Positions 1-7,132 of a DNA stretch of 64,000 nucleotides are shown here, piece by piece; position 1 is the first letter of the stretch, and each line of letters begins with the position of its first letter. Source of the stretch: Erysipelotrichaceae bacterium (lineage in GTDB: Bacteria > Bacillota_I > Bacilli_A > Erysipelotrichales > Erysipelotrichaceae); contig SVBJ01000001.1 in assembly GCA_015058955.1 (NCBI GenBank), forward strand, positions 117,268 to 181,267, in the 5' to 3' direction. The translations under genes were made by a program, and so were the position numbers. The notes beneath the pieces are model-generated. The model was given only the letters and a program-made list of their open reading frames with translations, made no database searches and was not told the origin of the DNA.

Positions 1-263
1 GGGGTGTCTATACTCTGGTACTGTTTGTGATGTTGGGAGTACTGGGATCAGTTAATTTCAGCCGTTTCTTCGTGCTGTTTCACAAGGTGTTTTTCCCGGG
101 CAAGACCAACTGGATCTTCTATCCAAATAAAGATGAGATCATCCTGGTACTGCCGGAAGAATTCTTCCGTAACTGTGCCATTGCGATCGTGGCAATACTG
201 GTCATTCTGACCGTTAGCCTGATCGTGACGGAGAAAAGAAGACTTAGGAGGCTGGAAGCATGA
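1..263 (+). CDS. DUF1461 (TIGR01906-type) integral membrane protein, 5'-truncated by window edge
   Basis: The reading frame is open from position 3 (GVYTLVLF...) to the stop at 263, so the gene begins outside the window and only about 86 C-terminal residues are seen. They carry the signature of the DUF1461 membrane family: an FHKVFF segment, then a W-x-FYPNKD-x-II-x-VLPEEFF stretch, followed by one long hydrophobic helix (AIAIVAILVILTVSLIV) and a basic tail. The role of this family is unknown. The stop overlaps the trmL start by 4 bp (ATGA), so the two are probably co-translated. A GTG at 27 could be mistaken for a start, but the family motif and open frame argue for truncation. Confidence 0.75.
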   Translation, partial: GVYTLVLFVMLGVLGSVNFSRFFVLFHKVFFPGKTNWIFYPNKDEIILVLPEEFFRNCAIAIVAILVILTVSLIVTEKRRLRRLEA

Positions 264-790
264 TCCATCTGGTGTTATATCAACCGGAAATACCGCCTAA
301 TACCGGAAATGTCATCAGAACTGCCATGGCAACCGGCAGTGTCGTTCACCTGATCAAGCCCTATGGCTTTGTGTTAAATGAGAAACATCTGAAAAGAGCC
401 GGCATGGATTATGTCGATTTGACAGACATCAGGGAACATCTCAACTGGACGGATTTCATGGAAACAGAAAAGCCTGTCAACATTTTCTTCCTTACCCGTT
501 ATGGGCATAAGGCTCCGGATCAGTTTGATTTTACAAAATGTGAAGGTGACATTTATCTGGTCTTCGGCAGGGAATCAACCGGAATTGACAAGGCGATCCT
601 CAAGGATCATCTTGATCACTGCATCAGGCTGCCGATGAAACGGGAAGCCCGCAGTCTCAATCTTTCCAACTGCGTGGCCATCATGACCTATGAGGTATTA
701 AGACAGCTGGGCTATCCGGGTTTATCCGGTGATGAAGTAATCAAGGGAAGCGATTTCCTGGAAAGAAACGAGTGGAAGCAGGTTGATTAG
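260..790 (+). CDS. trmL: tRNA (cytidine/uridine-34-2'-O)-methyltransferase TrmL
   Basis: This 176-aa SPOUT-class methyltransferase is expected to 2'-O-methylate the wobble nucleotide of tRNA-Leu isoacceptors using SAM. Visible family motifs are PEIPPNTGN (residues 9-17), GRESTGI (about 103-109) and RSLNLSN (about 131-137), the last two forming the SAM-binding trefoil knot. The length is slightly above the usual 155-160 residues because of a short polar C-terminal tail. It starts inside the stop of the DUF1461 gene (4-bp overlap). The family is well characterised; identification rests on the complete motif set. Confidence 0.95.
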   Translation: MIHLVLYQPEIPPNTGNVIRTAMATGSVVHLIKPYGFVLNEKHLKRAGMDYVDLTDIREHLNWTDFMETEKPVNIFFLTRYGHKAPDQFDFTKCEGDIYLVFGRESTGIDKAILKDHLDHCIRLPMKREARSLNLSNCVAIMTYEVLRQLGYPGLSGDEVIKGSDFLERNEWKQVD

Positions 791-807
791 CGAAACCTCA
801 GCCTGTA

Positions 808-816
808 TGATATAAT
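808..816 (+). promoter_or_regulatory. extended -10 promoter (TGATATAAT)
   Basis: TG at 808-809, one base, then a consensus TATAAT at 811-816. No good -35 is found at 16-18 bp. It lies about 20 bp before the start of the 57-aa membrane protein, so the transcript would start just upstream of or within the AAAAGGAG ribosome-binding site. Confidence 0.6.
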
Positions 817-835
817 ACGGAAAAGGAGAAGAGGA

Positions 836-1009
836 ATGCTGGAAAATACCAATGACTACATGTCGATATTTACCGTTCTGTTCATACTGGCAGTAATAGT
901 ATGGGCGGGCTTTCATCTGCTCTCCTTACGTACCACAGCCCGTCATCTGCGTCAGGAGGCGGACTACTACAGTCTTAAAAAGGAAAAGAATAAAGTAAAA
1001 AAGGTGTAA
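836..1009 (+). CDS. small single-pass membrane protein, 57 aa, unknown
   Basis: ATG at 836 follows AAGGAGAAGAGG (ribosome-binding site) and an extended -10 promoter. The 57-residue product begins MLENTNDYMS, has one transmembrane helix (about residues 11-30, FTVLFILAVIVWAGFHLL) and a strongly basic cytoplasmic tail ending KKEKNKVKKV. It stops 3 bp before ridA and is probably co-transcribed with it. I do not recognise the family. Similar short anchors with basic tails often act as membrane tethers or regulators, but nothing here shows that. The promoter, ribosome-binding site and tight spacing support it as real. Confidence 0.65.
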   Translation: MLENTNDYMSIFTVLFILAVIVWAGFHLLSLRTTARHLRQEADYYSLKKEKNKVKKV

Positions 1010-1012
1010 GTT

Positions 1013-1450
1013 ATGTTTGCTAAAGCTATTAAACCGGCCAGCGGTCCTAAGGCCATTGGACCATATTCTCCAGCCATCAAGCTGGGTGACTTTGTTTATC
1101 TCTCCGGACAGATCCCGGTAGATCCTGTTACCAATGAACTGGTAAATGGTGACATCGCTCAGCAGACTCATCAGGTAATGCAGAACATCATTACCATTCT
1201 TGATGAGATGAATCTGAGACTAGATCACGTTGTCAAGACAACGGTATTCTTATCTGACATGAAGAACTTTGCTGCCATGAATGAAGTCTATGCGCAGTAT
1301 TTTGAAGAACCTTACCCAGCCAGAAGCTGCGTTCAGGTCGGTGCACTGCCAAAGGGTGCCGATGTTGAGATCGAGTGTCTGGTAATTGATACTCTGAGAT
1401 ACGAACAGAGCTGCAGCGGAAGCTGTTCTGACTGCCGGGGCTGTGAATAA
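1013..1450 (+). CDS. ridA: RidA-family enamine/imine deaminase with Cys-rich C-terminal tail
   Basis: RidA proteins hydrolyse reactive 2-aminoacrylate and related imines formed by PLP enzymes. The core is typical: GPYSPAIKLGDFVYLSGQIP near the N-terminus, the ligand-binding Arg at 104 in YPARSCVQV with the nearby Cys106, and the Glu at about 121 in DVEIECL. Unusually, a 15-residue extension after the normal end contains four cysteines (C134, C138, C141, C144) in a C-x3-C-x2-C-x2-C pattern that could bind a metal or cluster. It starts 3 bp after the 57-aa gene and its stop overlaps the YitT start (TAATG). A serine ammonia-lyase (sdaA), a source of 2-aminoacrylate, lies 29 kb away. Confidence 0.93.
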   Translation: MFAKAIKPASGPKAIGPYSPAIKLGDFVYLSGQIPVDPVTNELVNGDIAQQTHQVMQNIITILDEMNLRLDHVVKTTVFLSDMKNFAAMNEVYAQYFEEPYPARSCVQVGALPKGADVEIECLVIDTLRYEQSCSGSCSDCRGCE

Positions 1451-2307
1451 TGCAGTCCAATGACAAGTTAACTGTCAGAAGTCTGCTTCTGGCTGTCCTT
1501 TCCGGTCTGCTGGCGGCCTTCAACCTGAAGGTCTTTGTTCATGCCGGCAATCTGACACCGGCCGGTTTTTCCGGAACGGCTGTCGTGCTGGAAAGACTGT
1601 CAGAGACCTATCTGCCGTTTAAGCTGTCATACGGTGTTCTGTATCTGCTGCTGAACATACCGGGTACCCTGGTAATTCTGAAGACTCTGGGAAAGAGATT
1701 CACTATTCTCTCCCGGATTGACATCTTGCTGACCGCTACCCTGGTAAGCGTAATTCCGTCTCTGGACATCACCAATGATCTGCTGCTGATCAGCGTTTTC
1801 GGCGGTGTGCTTAACGGCATATCCGACTGCCTGGTCCTGGAATCAGGCGGTTGCGGCGGGGGAACTCATTTCTGGGCTATCTTCCTGTCCCGCAAGTACC
1901 AGAAATCCATGTGGAATGTCGTTCTGATCCTCAATGCGTTCCTGTTATTGGTATCCGGAATGCTGTTTAACTGGGAGACGGCATTATACTCAATAATCTT
2001 CCAGTTCGTTTCCACGCAGGTCATTGATCACTATGACAACCGCTACAGAAGAACGACCTTCATCATCATCACGGAAAAGCCTGATGAGATCACGGAAGCC
2101 GTCTTCAGACTGCTGGGACATTCCGTTACCAGATTCAGAGGTGAAGGCAGTTATTCCCATGAAATCAAGGAAGTGCTGTACACCGTCTGCGGCAAGTATG
2201 AGGAAAAGCATCTTACCGACGTAATCATGGATATCGACCCGAAAGCCTTTGTGAACATCATGGACAGTCACAGGGTAGTGGGAAACTTCAAGCAGAAACC
2301 ATATTAA
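1450..2307 (+). CDS. YitT-family membrane protein with C-terminal DUF2179 domain
   Basis: This 285-aa protein has about five or six hydrophobic helices over residues 1-195 (for example LRSLLLAVLSGLLAAFNLKV and later LILNAFLLLVSGMLF), with the YitT-like HAGNLTPAGFSGTAVVLERL segment and a glycine-rich ESGGCGGGTHF loop. Residues about 200-280 form the soluble DUF2179 domain (TTFIIITEKPDEITEAVFRLLGHSVT). The family is widespread in Bacillota, and its transport or sensing role is not established. It is translationally coupled to ridA and closes the operon; a hairpin terminator starts at its stop codon. Confidence 0.85.
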   Translation: MQSNDKLTVRSLLLAVLSGLLAAFNLKVFVHAGNLTPAGFSGTAVVLERLSETYLPFKLSYGVLYLLLNIPGTLVILKTLGKRFTILSRIDILLTATLVSVIPSLDITNDLLLISVFGGVLNGISDCLVLESGGCGGGTHFWAIFLSRKYQKSMWNVVLILNAFLLLVSGMLFNWETALYSIIFQFVSTQVIDHYDNRYRRTTFIIITEKPDEITEAVFRLLGHSVTRFRGEGSYSHEIKEVLYTVCGKYEEKHLTDVIMDIDPKAFVNIMDSHRVVGNFKQKPY

Positions 2308-2330
2308 AAGCCGAAAGGCTTTTTTCTTTC
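2305..2330 (+). terminator. intrinsic terminator after the YitT gene
   Basis: AAAAGCC-GAAA-GGCTTTT stem with a GNRA-type tetraloop (2306-2323), followed by a T-rich run. It overlaps the YitT stop codon. Confidence 0.85.
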
Positions 2331-2378
2331 AGGATAAACGCACCCTCCTTACTAAACAGTAGTGAAAGAGTGTGAGTC

Positions 2379-3191
2379 ATGAAAAAGAAACATCTTATCA
2401 TAATCATCGCTGCCGCCCTGATTATCATTGTAATGCTTGTCTTAAGAACCATCGGAAATACCCTGATGATGGACAGCATTTCCTTTACGGAAGTCAGCCT
2501 TGACAGCTTCCAACAGCAGTATAAGACCACGGCAACGGTAAAGGGACATCTGCACAGTTATTATTACAATGGCATTGTTACTGAGTGCTGCTTTACTGTG
2601 GGTGACTGGTTGGAGGCTGACAGCGTCATCCTGAAATATCTGGATGGGGAAAACCGGGAATGCGAACTGAAAAGTGAAACGGCAGGGATCATCAGGGAAC
2701 TGAGCGGAAACTGCGTAACTGTCGAAGATTCGGATTACTATCTTCTGGCTAAAGTACCGTTGGACAGGTTCTTTCTGATAAATGAACAGACAGTCTGTCT
2801 GTTTTCCTCATCATCATCTTCCTTCAGGGCAACCGTTACGGCTAAAAGCCGTTACCGGCAGCAGGATGCTTCCCGGAATACCGCTGCCATAATACTGCAG
2901 CTGGAAAGCAGTGAAGGACTGTTACTGAATCAGAAAGGAAATCTGACCATTCCATTGCGGACAGTAAATGATGTCTGGACAGTCAGAAGGGAAGCGCTGC
3001 TGGAAAGAAATGACGGTTATTATCTTTTAAAGGCTGACTGGGTGAACAGAAAGGATCATTGGGAAAAATACCTTATTAAGGTAAAAGTGGAAATGGCGGA
3101 TGACCAGAGGGCAGTTATAAGCGGCATCGAAATTGAAAACCTGAAGGTGTGCATCATTGACGATCTGCTGAAGGAGCTTATTGATGATTGA
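2379..3191 (+). CDS. membrane-anchored adaptor (HlyD/MacA-like) of an ABC export system
   Basis: The 270-aa product has an N-terminal anchor helix (residues 5-22, LIIIIAAALIIIVMLVL) and an extracellular beta-rich body. The stretch TATVKGHLHSYYYNGIVTECCFTVGDWLEADSVILKYLDG looks like one half of a lipoyl/barrel-sandwich domain of membrane-fusion proteins, and SETAGIIRELSGNCVTVEDSDYYLLAKV resembles the second half. A serine run (about residues 143-148) is present. The next two genes encode a MacB-type ATPase and an FtsX-like permease, so this is inferred to be the adaptor of an efflux or mechanotransmission system. No long coiled-coil hairpin is seen, as in other short Gram-positive adaptors. 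Substrate unknown. Confidence 0.6.
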   Translation: MKKKHLIIIIAAALIIIVMLVLRTIGNTLMMDSISFTEVSLDSFQQQYKTTATVKGHLHSYYYNGIVTECCFTVGDWLEADSVILKYLDGENRECELKSETAGIIRELSGNCVTVEDSDYYLLAKVPLDRFFLINEQTVCLFSSSSSSFRATVTAKSRYRQQDASRNTAAIILQLESSEGLLLNQKGNLTIPLRTVNDVWTVRREALLERNDGYYLLKADWVNRKDHWEKYLIKVKVEMADDQRAVISGIEIENLKVCIIDDLLKELIDD

Positions 3192-3861
3192 ACTTCGCAA
3201 CATCTGCAAGACTTACCATACCGTCACTCAGGATATAAAGGCGCTTGACCGTCTTGAACTGACGATCAGGGATGGTGAGTTTCTGGCTTTAGTTGGCCAC
3301 AGCGGCTGCGGCAAGACCACACTGCTGAACATTCTGGCTGGATATGACAGCTATGACTGCGGCAGTTATCTGCATGACGGGGTTGCGGTCAGCCGTCCCG
3401 GTGCCTTAAGTGAAAGTGCGTATTTCCGCTATGAGATCGCCACTGTCTTTCAGGAATACAATCTGCTGCCCTACCTTAATGTCCGGGACAACATTGCTCT
3501 GGCAGCCCGCTACCGGAAAACGGGAGAAAGCAGGAAAAAAACAGAGGAACTGCTGAAAAGACTTGATCTGACCGGGATGGGCGGGATGTATCCCCATCAG
3601 CTTTCAGGCGGACAGAAACAGCGAGTGGCGATTGCCCGTGCCCTGATGAAACAGCCGGGCATCATTCTGGCCGATGAACCCACCGGGGCTCTGGATGTCT
3701 CCAGTGCCAGAAACATCATGAACATCTTCAGGACCCTGAATACTCAGGGCATGACAATCATACTGGTTACCCATGATCTCAACATTGCCAGGCAGTGTCA
3801 GAGCATTGCGGTAATGGAGAAGGGAAATGTGGCTGTTAAAAGAGATCTATTACCATCGTAG
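3184..3861 (+). CDS. ABC transporter ATPase, MacB/LolD-type
   Basis: This 225-aa nucleotide-binding subunit has Walker [12 protein letters not shown] (about residues 38-48), the signature [15 protein letters not shown] and Walker [13 protein letters not shown], the last typical of the MacB/LolD/FtsE group of ATPases that work on the membrane or periplasm rather than carrying classic substrates. The start chosen is ATG 3184, 7 nt after AAGGAG; a TTG one codon upstream is possible. It overlaps the adaptor gene by 8 bp and the permease gene by 35 bp, so the three are almost certainly one operon. Confidence 0.92.
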   Translation: MIELRNICKTYHTVTQDIKALDRLELTIRDGEFLALVGHSGCGKTTLLNILAGYDSYDCGSYLHDGVAVSRPGALSESAYFRYEIATVFQEYNLLPYLNVRDNIALAARYRKTGESRKKTEELLKRLDLTGMGGMYPHQLSGGQKQRVAIARALMKQPGIILADEPTGALDVSSARNIMNIFRTLNTQGMTIILVTHDLNIARQCQSIAVMEKGNVAVKRDLLPS

Positions 3862-4897
3862 AGAGCACTATCTCAGCATGCTGGCACAGACGACGGCGGT
3901 TTTTCTGCTGCTGATGGTCAGTGTGATGTGCGACAGTGGGGAGGCACTGCTGAAGGGACAGGTAAGTAAACTTGGCCTGGATGTCACACTCACTCAGATA
4001 ACGGATGCTTCAGCTCTTCCGGTTAACTGGGAGAGGGAATTCATCAGACGTTATGGCATAAAACAGTTCTGCAGGTATCGCAGTGTTCCCTTTGAAAAGC
4101 TGCAGATCGTAAGCTGTGATCCTGGACTGAAGGAACTGTTCTCACTGGAAATGGATAAAGGCAGTTTTCTGGATGAATGCGATGCTCTTTACAATGCCGA
4201 TAAGGTGGTACTGGGACACACCAGCTGGAAAGAACTGGGTCGCCCGGGAATAGGTGATCTGATCTGTCTTGACGGTGTCAGTTTCAGGGTTACCGGAGTT
4301 CTTAAGGAATACAGCGAGAACCTGTTTGTTGACCTTGACAACAGCATCTTCATTCCTTCCGGCTACCGTTTTTCCCAACGGCCTGAAAGCATCAGTTATT
4401 ATTTCCGCTGCGGTGATCATTACGTGGAGGACTGGCTGCAGGAAACCCTGGGCCACGATAACTGTCTGATAATAAGCCAGCAGGGAATGGCTGAAGCCAT
4501 TGATTCCATCTTCAGGGGTGTCAGAGGGATCCTGAGTGTCATCAGTGCGGTTTCCCTGGTGGTGGCCTTTATGGGACTAATAAACAGTTCACTGAACAAT
4601 GTCCGGAAAAGAAGCTATGAAATAGGCATAAAAAAGTCACTGGGAGCCAGTGACAGGGATATTTACCGCCAGTTTGTCCTTGAAGGCATCTTCATCATTG
4701 CATCATCCGTAATTATGGCTTTACGGGGAGTAGCTGGGGTAATGGCGATAATGCCGCAGGAGTTAAGAGTATTCAATGCTTCCCGATGTGTGGCGATCAT
4801 CTTCAAAGTGATGGCGGCAGGACTGGTCTGTTCACTGTATCCGGCCATAAAGGCGTCCCGAACGACCGTTATCGGCTCATTACGTGGAAAGCAGTAA
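3827..4897 (+). CDS. ABC transporter permease, MacB/FtsX-like
   Basis: The 356-aa protein has the four-helix layout of MacB/FtsX permeases: an N-terminal helix (about residues 17-35), a large extracellular domain (about 40-220, MacB_PCD-like), then three C-terminal helices, including LSVISAVSLVVAFMGLINSSLNNVRKR and the conserved YEIGIKKSLGASDRDIYRQFVLEGI motif that couples to the ATPase. Its start lies 35 bp inside the ATPase gene behind a GAGAAGGG site. With the preceding genes it forms a MacAB-like exporter. The substrate cannot be deduced. Confidence 0.85.
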   Translation: MWLLKEIYYHRREHYLSMLAQTTAVFLLLMVSVMCDSGEALLKGQVSKLGLDVTLTQITDASALPVNWEREFIRRYGIKQFCRYRSVPFEKLQIVSCDPGLKELFSLEMDKGSFLDECDALYNADKVVLGHTSWKELGRPGIGDLICLDGVSFRVTGVLKEYSENLFVDLDNSIFIPSGYRFSQRPESISYYFRCGDHYVEDWLQETLGHDNCLIISQQGMAEAIDSIFRGVRGILSVISAVSLVVAFMGLINSSLNNVRKRSYEIGIKKSLGASDRDIYRQFVLEGIFIIASSVIMALRGVAGVMAIMPQELRVFNASRCVAIIFKVMAAGLVCSLYPAIKASRTTVIGSLRGKQ

Positions 4898-4929
4898 ATT
4901 ATTGTCTAGGAAAAAAACGGAAATGATAC

Positions 4930-4935
4930 TATAAT
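4930..4935 (+). promoter_or_regulatory. -10 element (TATAAT) of a likely leaderless gene
   Basis: TATAAT at 4930-4935 is followed after exactly 6 nt (GATGTC) by ATG at 4942. An alternative extended -10, TGATACTAT, lies at 4924-4932. Either would start transcription at or within 3 nt of the ATG. Confidence 0.5.
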
Positions 4936-4941
4936 GATGTC

Positions 4942-5022
4942 ATGAAAATCAATCTGAAGTTCTGGGTTCCTGTCATCATGACAGTGTTATGCATTATCCT
5001 CATTCTGATCTTCAAATGGTAG
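4942..5022 (+). CDS. 26-aa hydrophobic microprotein, likely leaderless
   Basis: ATG 4942 to TAG 5022 encodes MKINLKFWVPVIMTVLCIIL followed by ILIFKW: a basic N-terminus and one transmembrane helix that ends at FKW. No ribosome-binding site is present; a TATAAT box ends 6 nt before the ATG. Immediately downstream lies a hairpin terminator shared with trpS. Promoter, microORF and terminator form a compact independent unit. The family is unknown; by shape it could be a small membrane regulator or type I toxin-like peptide. Modest confidence because a 26-codon frame can occur by chance. Confidence 0.45.
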   Translation: MKINLKFWVPVIMTVLCIILILIFKW

Positions 5023-5042
5023 AATGAGACTTTGAAACCATG

Positions 5043-5078
5043 AAAAAATGGGCTTAGAAGATATCTATGCCCATTTTT
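5043..5078. terminator. bidirectional terminator between the microprotein gene and trpS
   Basis: AAAAAATGGGC (5043-5053) pairs with GCCCATTTTT (5069-5078) around a 15-nt loop. A/T tracts flank both sides, so it can serve both strands; the trpS stop codon lies in the loop. Confidence 0.8.
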
Positions 5079-6043
5079 CTCTGTACTTTTTTCAGCTTTC
5101 TGAAAGCGATGTGGTGAGCTTTTTCGGCTCCCTGTTTCAGGGTATCCTTGATCAGGGAACCCCGCAGGATCTCATTGTATCGGTTCTGGATCTTTTCCAG
5201 TTCCCGGCAGACGACGTCAGCGACTTCCTTCTTGAATTCGCCATAGCCTTTTCCTTCATATCTGGCAACGATGGAATCGATGCTTTCCCCGGACAGGGAG
5301 GACATGATCTCCAGCAGGTTGGAAACGCCAGGCTGCTTTTCTTTGTCATAATTGACTCTGCCTTCCATGTCGGTTACCGCTGACATGATCTTCTTGCGGG
5401 CGACCTTGAGGTCATCCAGCAGGTAGATGCAGCCCTTGTTGGATTCTTCCGACTTGCTCATCTTTTTGGAAGGATCGGAGAGTGACATGATGCGGGCGCC
5501 GACCTTGGCGATCAATGGTTCAGGTACGACGAAGGTTTCGGAATAGCGGTTGTTGAAGCGCTGAGCCAGGTCTCTGGTCAGTTCAACATGCTGTTTCTGG
5601 TCTTCACCGACCGGTACGTAATCAGCGTCATAAAGCAGAATGTCGGCAGCCATTAAAGGCGGATAGACAAACAGACCGGTGGAAATGCTTTCGTTGGTGG
5701 CATTGGAAGTCTTTTCCTTGAACTGCGTCATTCTTCCCAGCTCACCCATGTAGCTCATGCAGGTCATTATCCAGCCAAGCTGAGCATGTTCATAGACATC
5801 TGACTGTAGGAAGATCGTACACTTTTCCGGATCAAGACCGCAGGCCAGGTATAAGGCAATGGCGTCCTTGAGGTTCTTTCTTAATTCCTTTGGTTCGATT
5901 GGAACCGTAATGCAGTGCAGGTTCGCAATGAAAACATACAGTTCATAGTCGTCCTGATACTTTACGAAATTACGCAGTGCTCCGATGTAGTTGCCCAGGG
6001 TAAGTTCCCCGGTAGGCTTGATGCCGCTTACCATTCTCTTCAT
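5054..6043 (-). CDS. trpS: tryptophan--tRNA ligase
   Basis: This 329-aa class Ic synthetase charges tRNA-Trp. The HIGH-equivalent lies in PTGELTLGNYIGA (residues 10-22), the tryptophan-site segment GELGRMTQFKEK follows (about 100-111), and the KMSKS loop is intact (194-198). Length is normal for the family. A T-box leader with its own promoter lies upstream on the same strand, so expression should respond to uncharged tRNA-Trp. The gene is monocistronic: leader, CDS and terminator. Confidence 0.97.
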   Translation of the reverse strand: MKRMVSGIKPTGELTLGNYIGALRNFVKYQDDYELYVFIANLHCITVPIEPKELRKNLKDAIALYLACGLDPEKCTIFLQSDVYEHAQLGWIMTCMSYMGELGRMTQFKEKTSNATNESISTGLFVYPPLMAADILLYDADYVPVGEDQKQHVELTRDLAQRFNNRYSETFVVPEPLIAKVGARIMSLSDPSKKMSKSEESNKGCIYLLDDLKVARKKIMSAVTDMEGRVNYDKEKQPGVSNLLEIMSSLSGESIDSIVARYEGKGYGEFKKEVADVVCRELEKIQNRYNEILRGSLIKDTLKQGAEKAHHIAFRKLKKVQRKMGIDIF

Positions 6044-6061
6044 AAAACATTCCTCCTAAAA

Positions 6062-6270
6062 TAAAAAAAGCGCCTGTTCTGGGACGCTGTCAACGTGGTA
6101 CCACCCAAATTATCTCTGGTAAAAAGATCACTCTGCGATAACGGTGCCACCGGCTTTACGCAACTGATAATGTCCCATTTCGACTGGTGGTCCGCCATCG
6201 GGTTTTCACTGTTCCCAACTCACTGAATGCCTGATTTCACCAGCTACTTAATCATCGTCTTCGTCTTTAC
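6062..6270 (-). promoter_or_regulatory. T-box riboswitch leader of trpS
   Basis: On the minus strand the leader contains the invariant T-box core (GGGTGGTACCACG, plus-strand 6094-6106), followed by a terminator hairpin (AGCGTCC...GGCGCT then seven U, plus-strand 6062-6088). A likely specifier UGG (Trp) sits at plus-strand 6177-6175 in the context GAAATGGGA, 3' of the Stem I distal arm. T-boxes bind uncharged tRNA to switch from terminator to antiterminator; the specifier matches the downstream gene. Confidence 0.9.
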
Positions 6271-6273
6271 TTA

Positions 6274-6301
6274 ATTCTAGCATCATTGTGATATTTTGCA
6301 A
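6274..6301 (-). promoter_or_regulatory. trpS/T-box promoter
   Basis: On the minus strand, -35 TTGCAA (6296-6301), a 16-bp spacer and an extended -10 TGCTAGAAT (-10 hexamer 6274-6279). It lies back-to-back with the promoter of the GDPD gene. Confidence 0.75.
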
Positions 6302-6312
6302 GAAAATAAGTA

Positions 6313-6318
6313 TATAAT
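6313..6318 (+). promoter_or_regulatory. -10 element of the GDPD gene
   Basis: TATAAT at 6313-6318, about 20 bp before the GGAG ribosome-binding site and ATG 6340. No convincing -35; the region upstream is occupied by the divergent trpS promoter. Confidence 0.5.
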
Positions 6319-6339
6319 GGGATTTAGGAGAAATGCATT

Positions 6340-7092
6340 ATGACTAACAGAAAACACCCATTGGTATTTGCTCACAGAGGTGCCAGCGGCTATGCACCGG
6401 AGAATACGATTGTATCATTTAAGAAGGCCATGGAATTGGGAGCCGACGGCTTTGAACTTGATGTCCAGCTTACCAAGGACAATGAAATCGTTGTGATCCA
6501 TGATGAATGGCTGGAAAGACTTACTGACGGCAGAGGATTTGTCAGGGATTATACTCTGGAACAGTTAAGACAGCTTAACTTCAATAAGAATTTCCCAGAA
6601 TACGGGGTTCAGAGAGTACGGACATTAAGAGAAGTGTTTGAACTGGTTAAGGACAGTGACATTGAAGTCAATGTGGAACTCAAGACCGGCATCTTTGAGT
6701 ATCCGGGACTGGTGGAAAAGGTATTGGCATTAGCCGAAGAGATGGACATGAAGGACAGGGTCATCTATTCTTCCTTCAATCACTATACCTGTGTGAAGAT
6801 AAGAGAACTATTGCCTGATGCCCGTATCGGCTTTCTGTATGGGGATGTGTTCATTGAGGTGGAGCAGTATGTAAAGGATCATGGCGGCGATGCCATTCAT
6901 CCGGCTTTCTATCTGCTGCAGGATCCGATCCATGCCATTAAAGCCAAGCAACTCGGTCTGGAGATCAATACCTGGACAGTCAATGAACCGGCTTACATGG
7001 AACTGTGCTGTCAGCTGGGTGTTGACCGTATAATAACAAACTATCCTGATGTGGCATTGGGCATAGTTGAGAAATTCAAATCATCAAACTAA
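6340..7092 (+). CDS. glycerophosphodiester phosphodiesterase (GDPD family)
   Basis: A 250-aa cytosolic GDPD enzyme (no signal peptide) that would hydrolyse glycerophosphodiesters to glycerol-3-phosphate and an alcohol. Family motifs are HRGASGYAPENT (residues 12-23, catalytic His and metal-binding Glu), FELDVQLTKD (38-47) and VVIHD (51-55, second catalytic His), with VELKTG later. The length matches UgpQ/GlpQ-like soluble enzymes. The gene stands alone, transcribed divergently from trpS, with its own -10 box, a TAGGAG ribosome-binding site and a terminator. Confidence 0.93.
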   Translation: MTNRKHPLVFAHRGASGYAPENTIVSFKKAMELGADGFELDVQLTKDNEIVVIHDEWLERLTDGRGFVRDYTLEQLRQLNFNKNFPEYGVQRVRTLREVFELVKDSDIEVNVELKTGIFEYPGLVEKVLALAEEMDMKDRVIYSSFNHYTCVKIRELLPDARIGFLYGDVFIEVEQYVKDHGGDAIHPAFYLLQDPIHAIKAKQLGLEINTWTVNEPAYMELCCQLGVDRIITNYPDVALGIVEKFKSSN

Positions 7093-7104
7093 GTATTACT
7101 AAAA

Positions 7105-7132
7105 AACGGGGGTCAGAGATCTGACTCCCGTT
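7105..7132. terminator. shared terminator between convergent GDPD and MBL genes
   Basis: Inverted repeat AACGGGGGTCAGA / TCTGACTCCCGTT with a 2-nt loop (7105-7132). An A-run (7101-7106) provides the U-tract for the minus strand. It touches the stop codon of the minus-strand gene. Confidence 0.7.
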
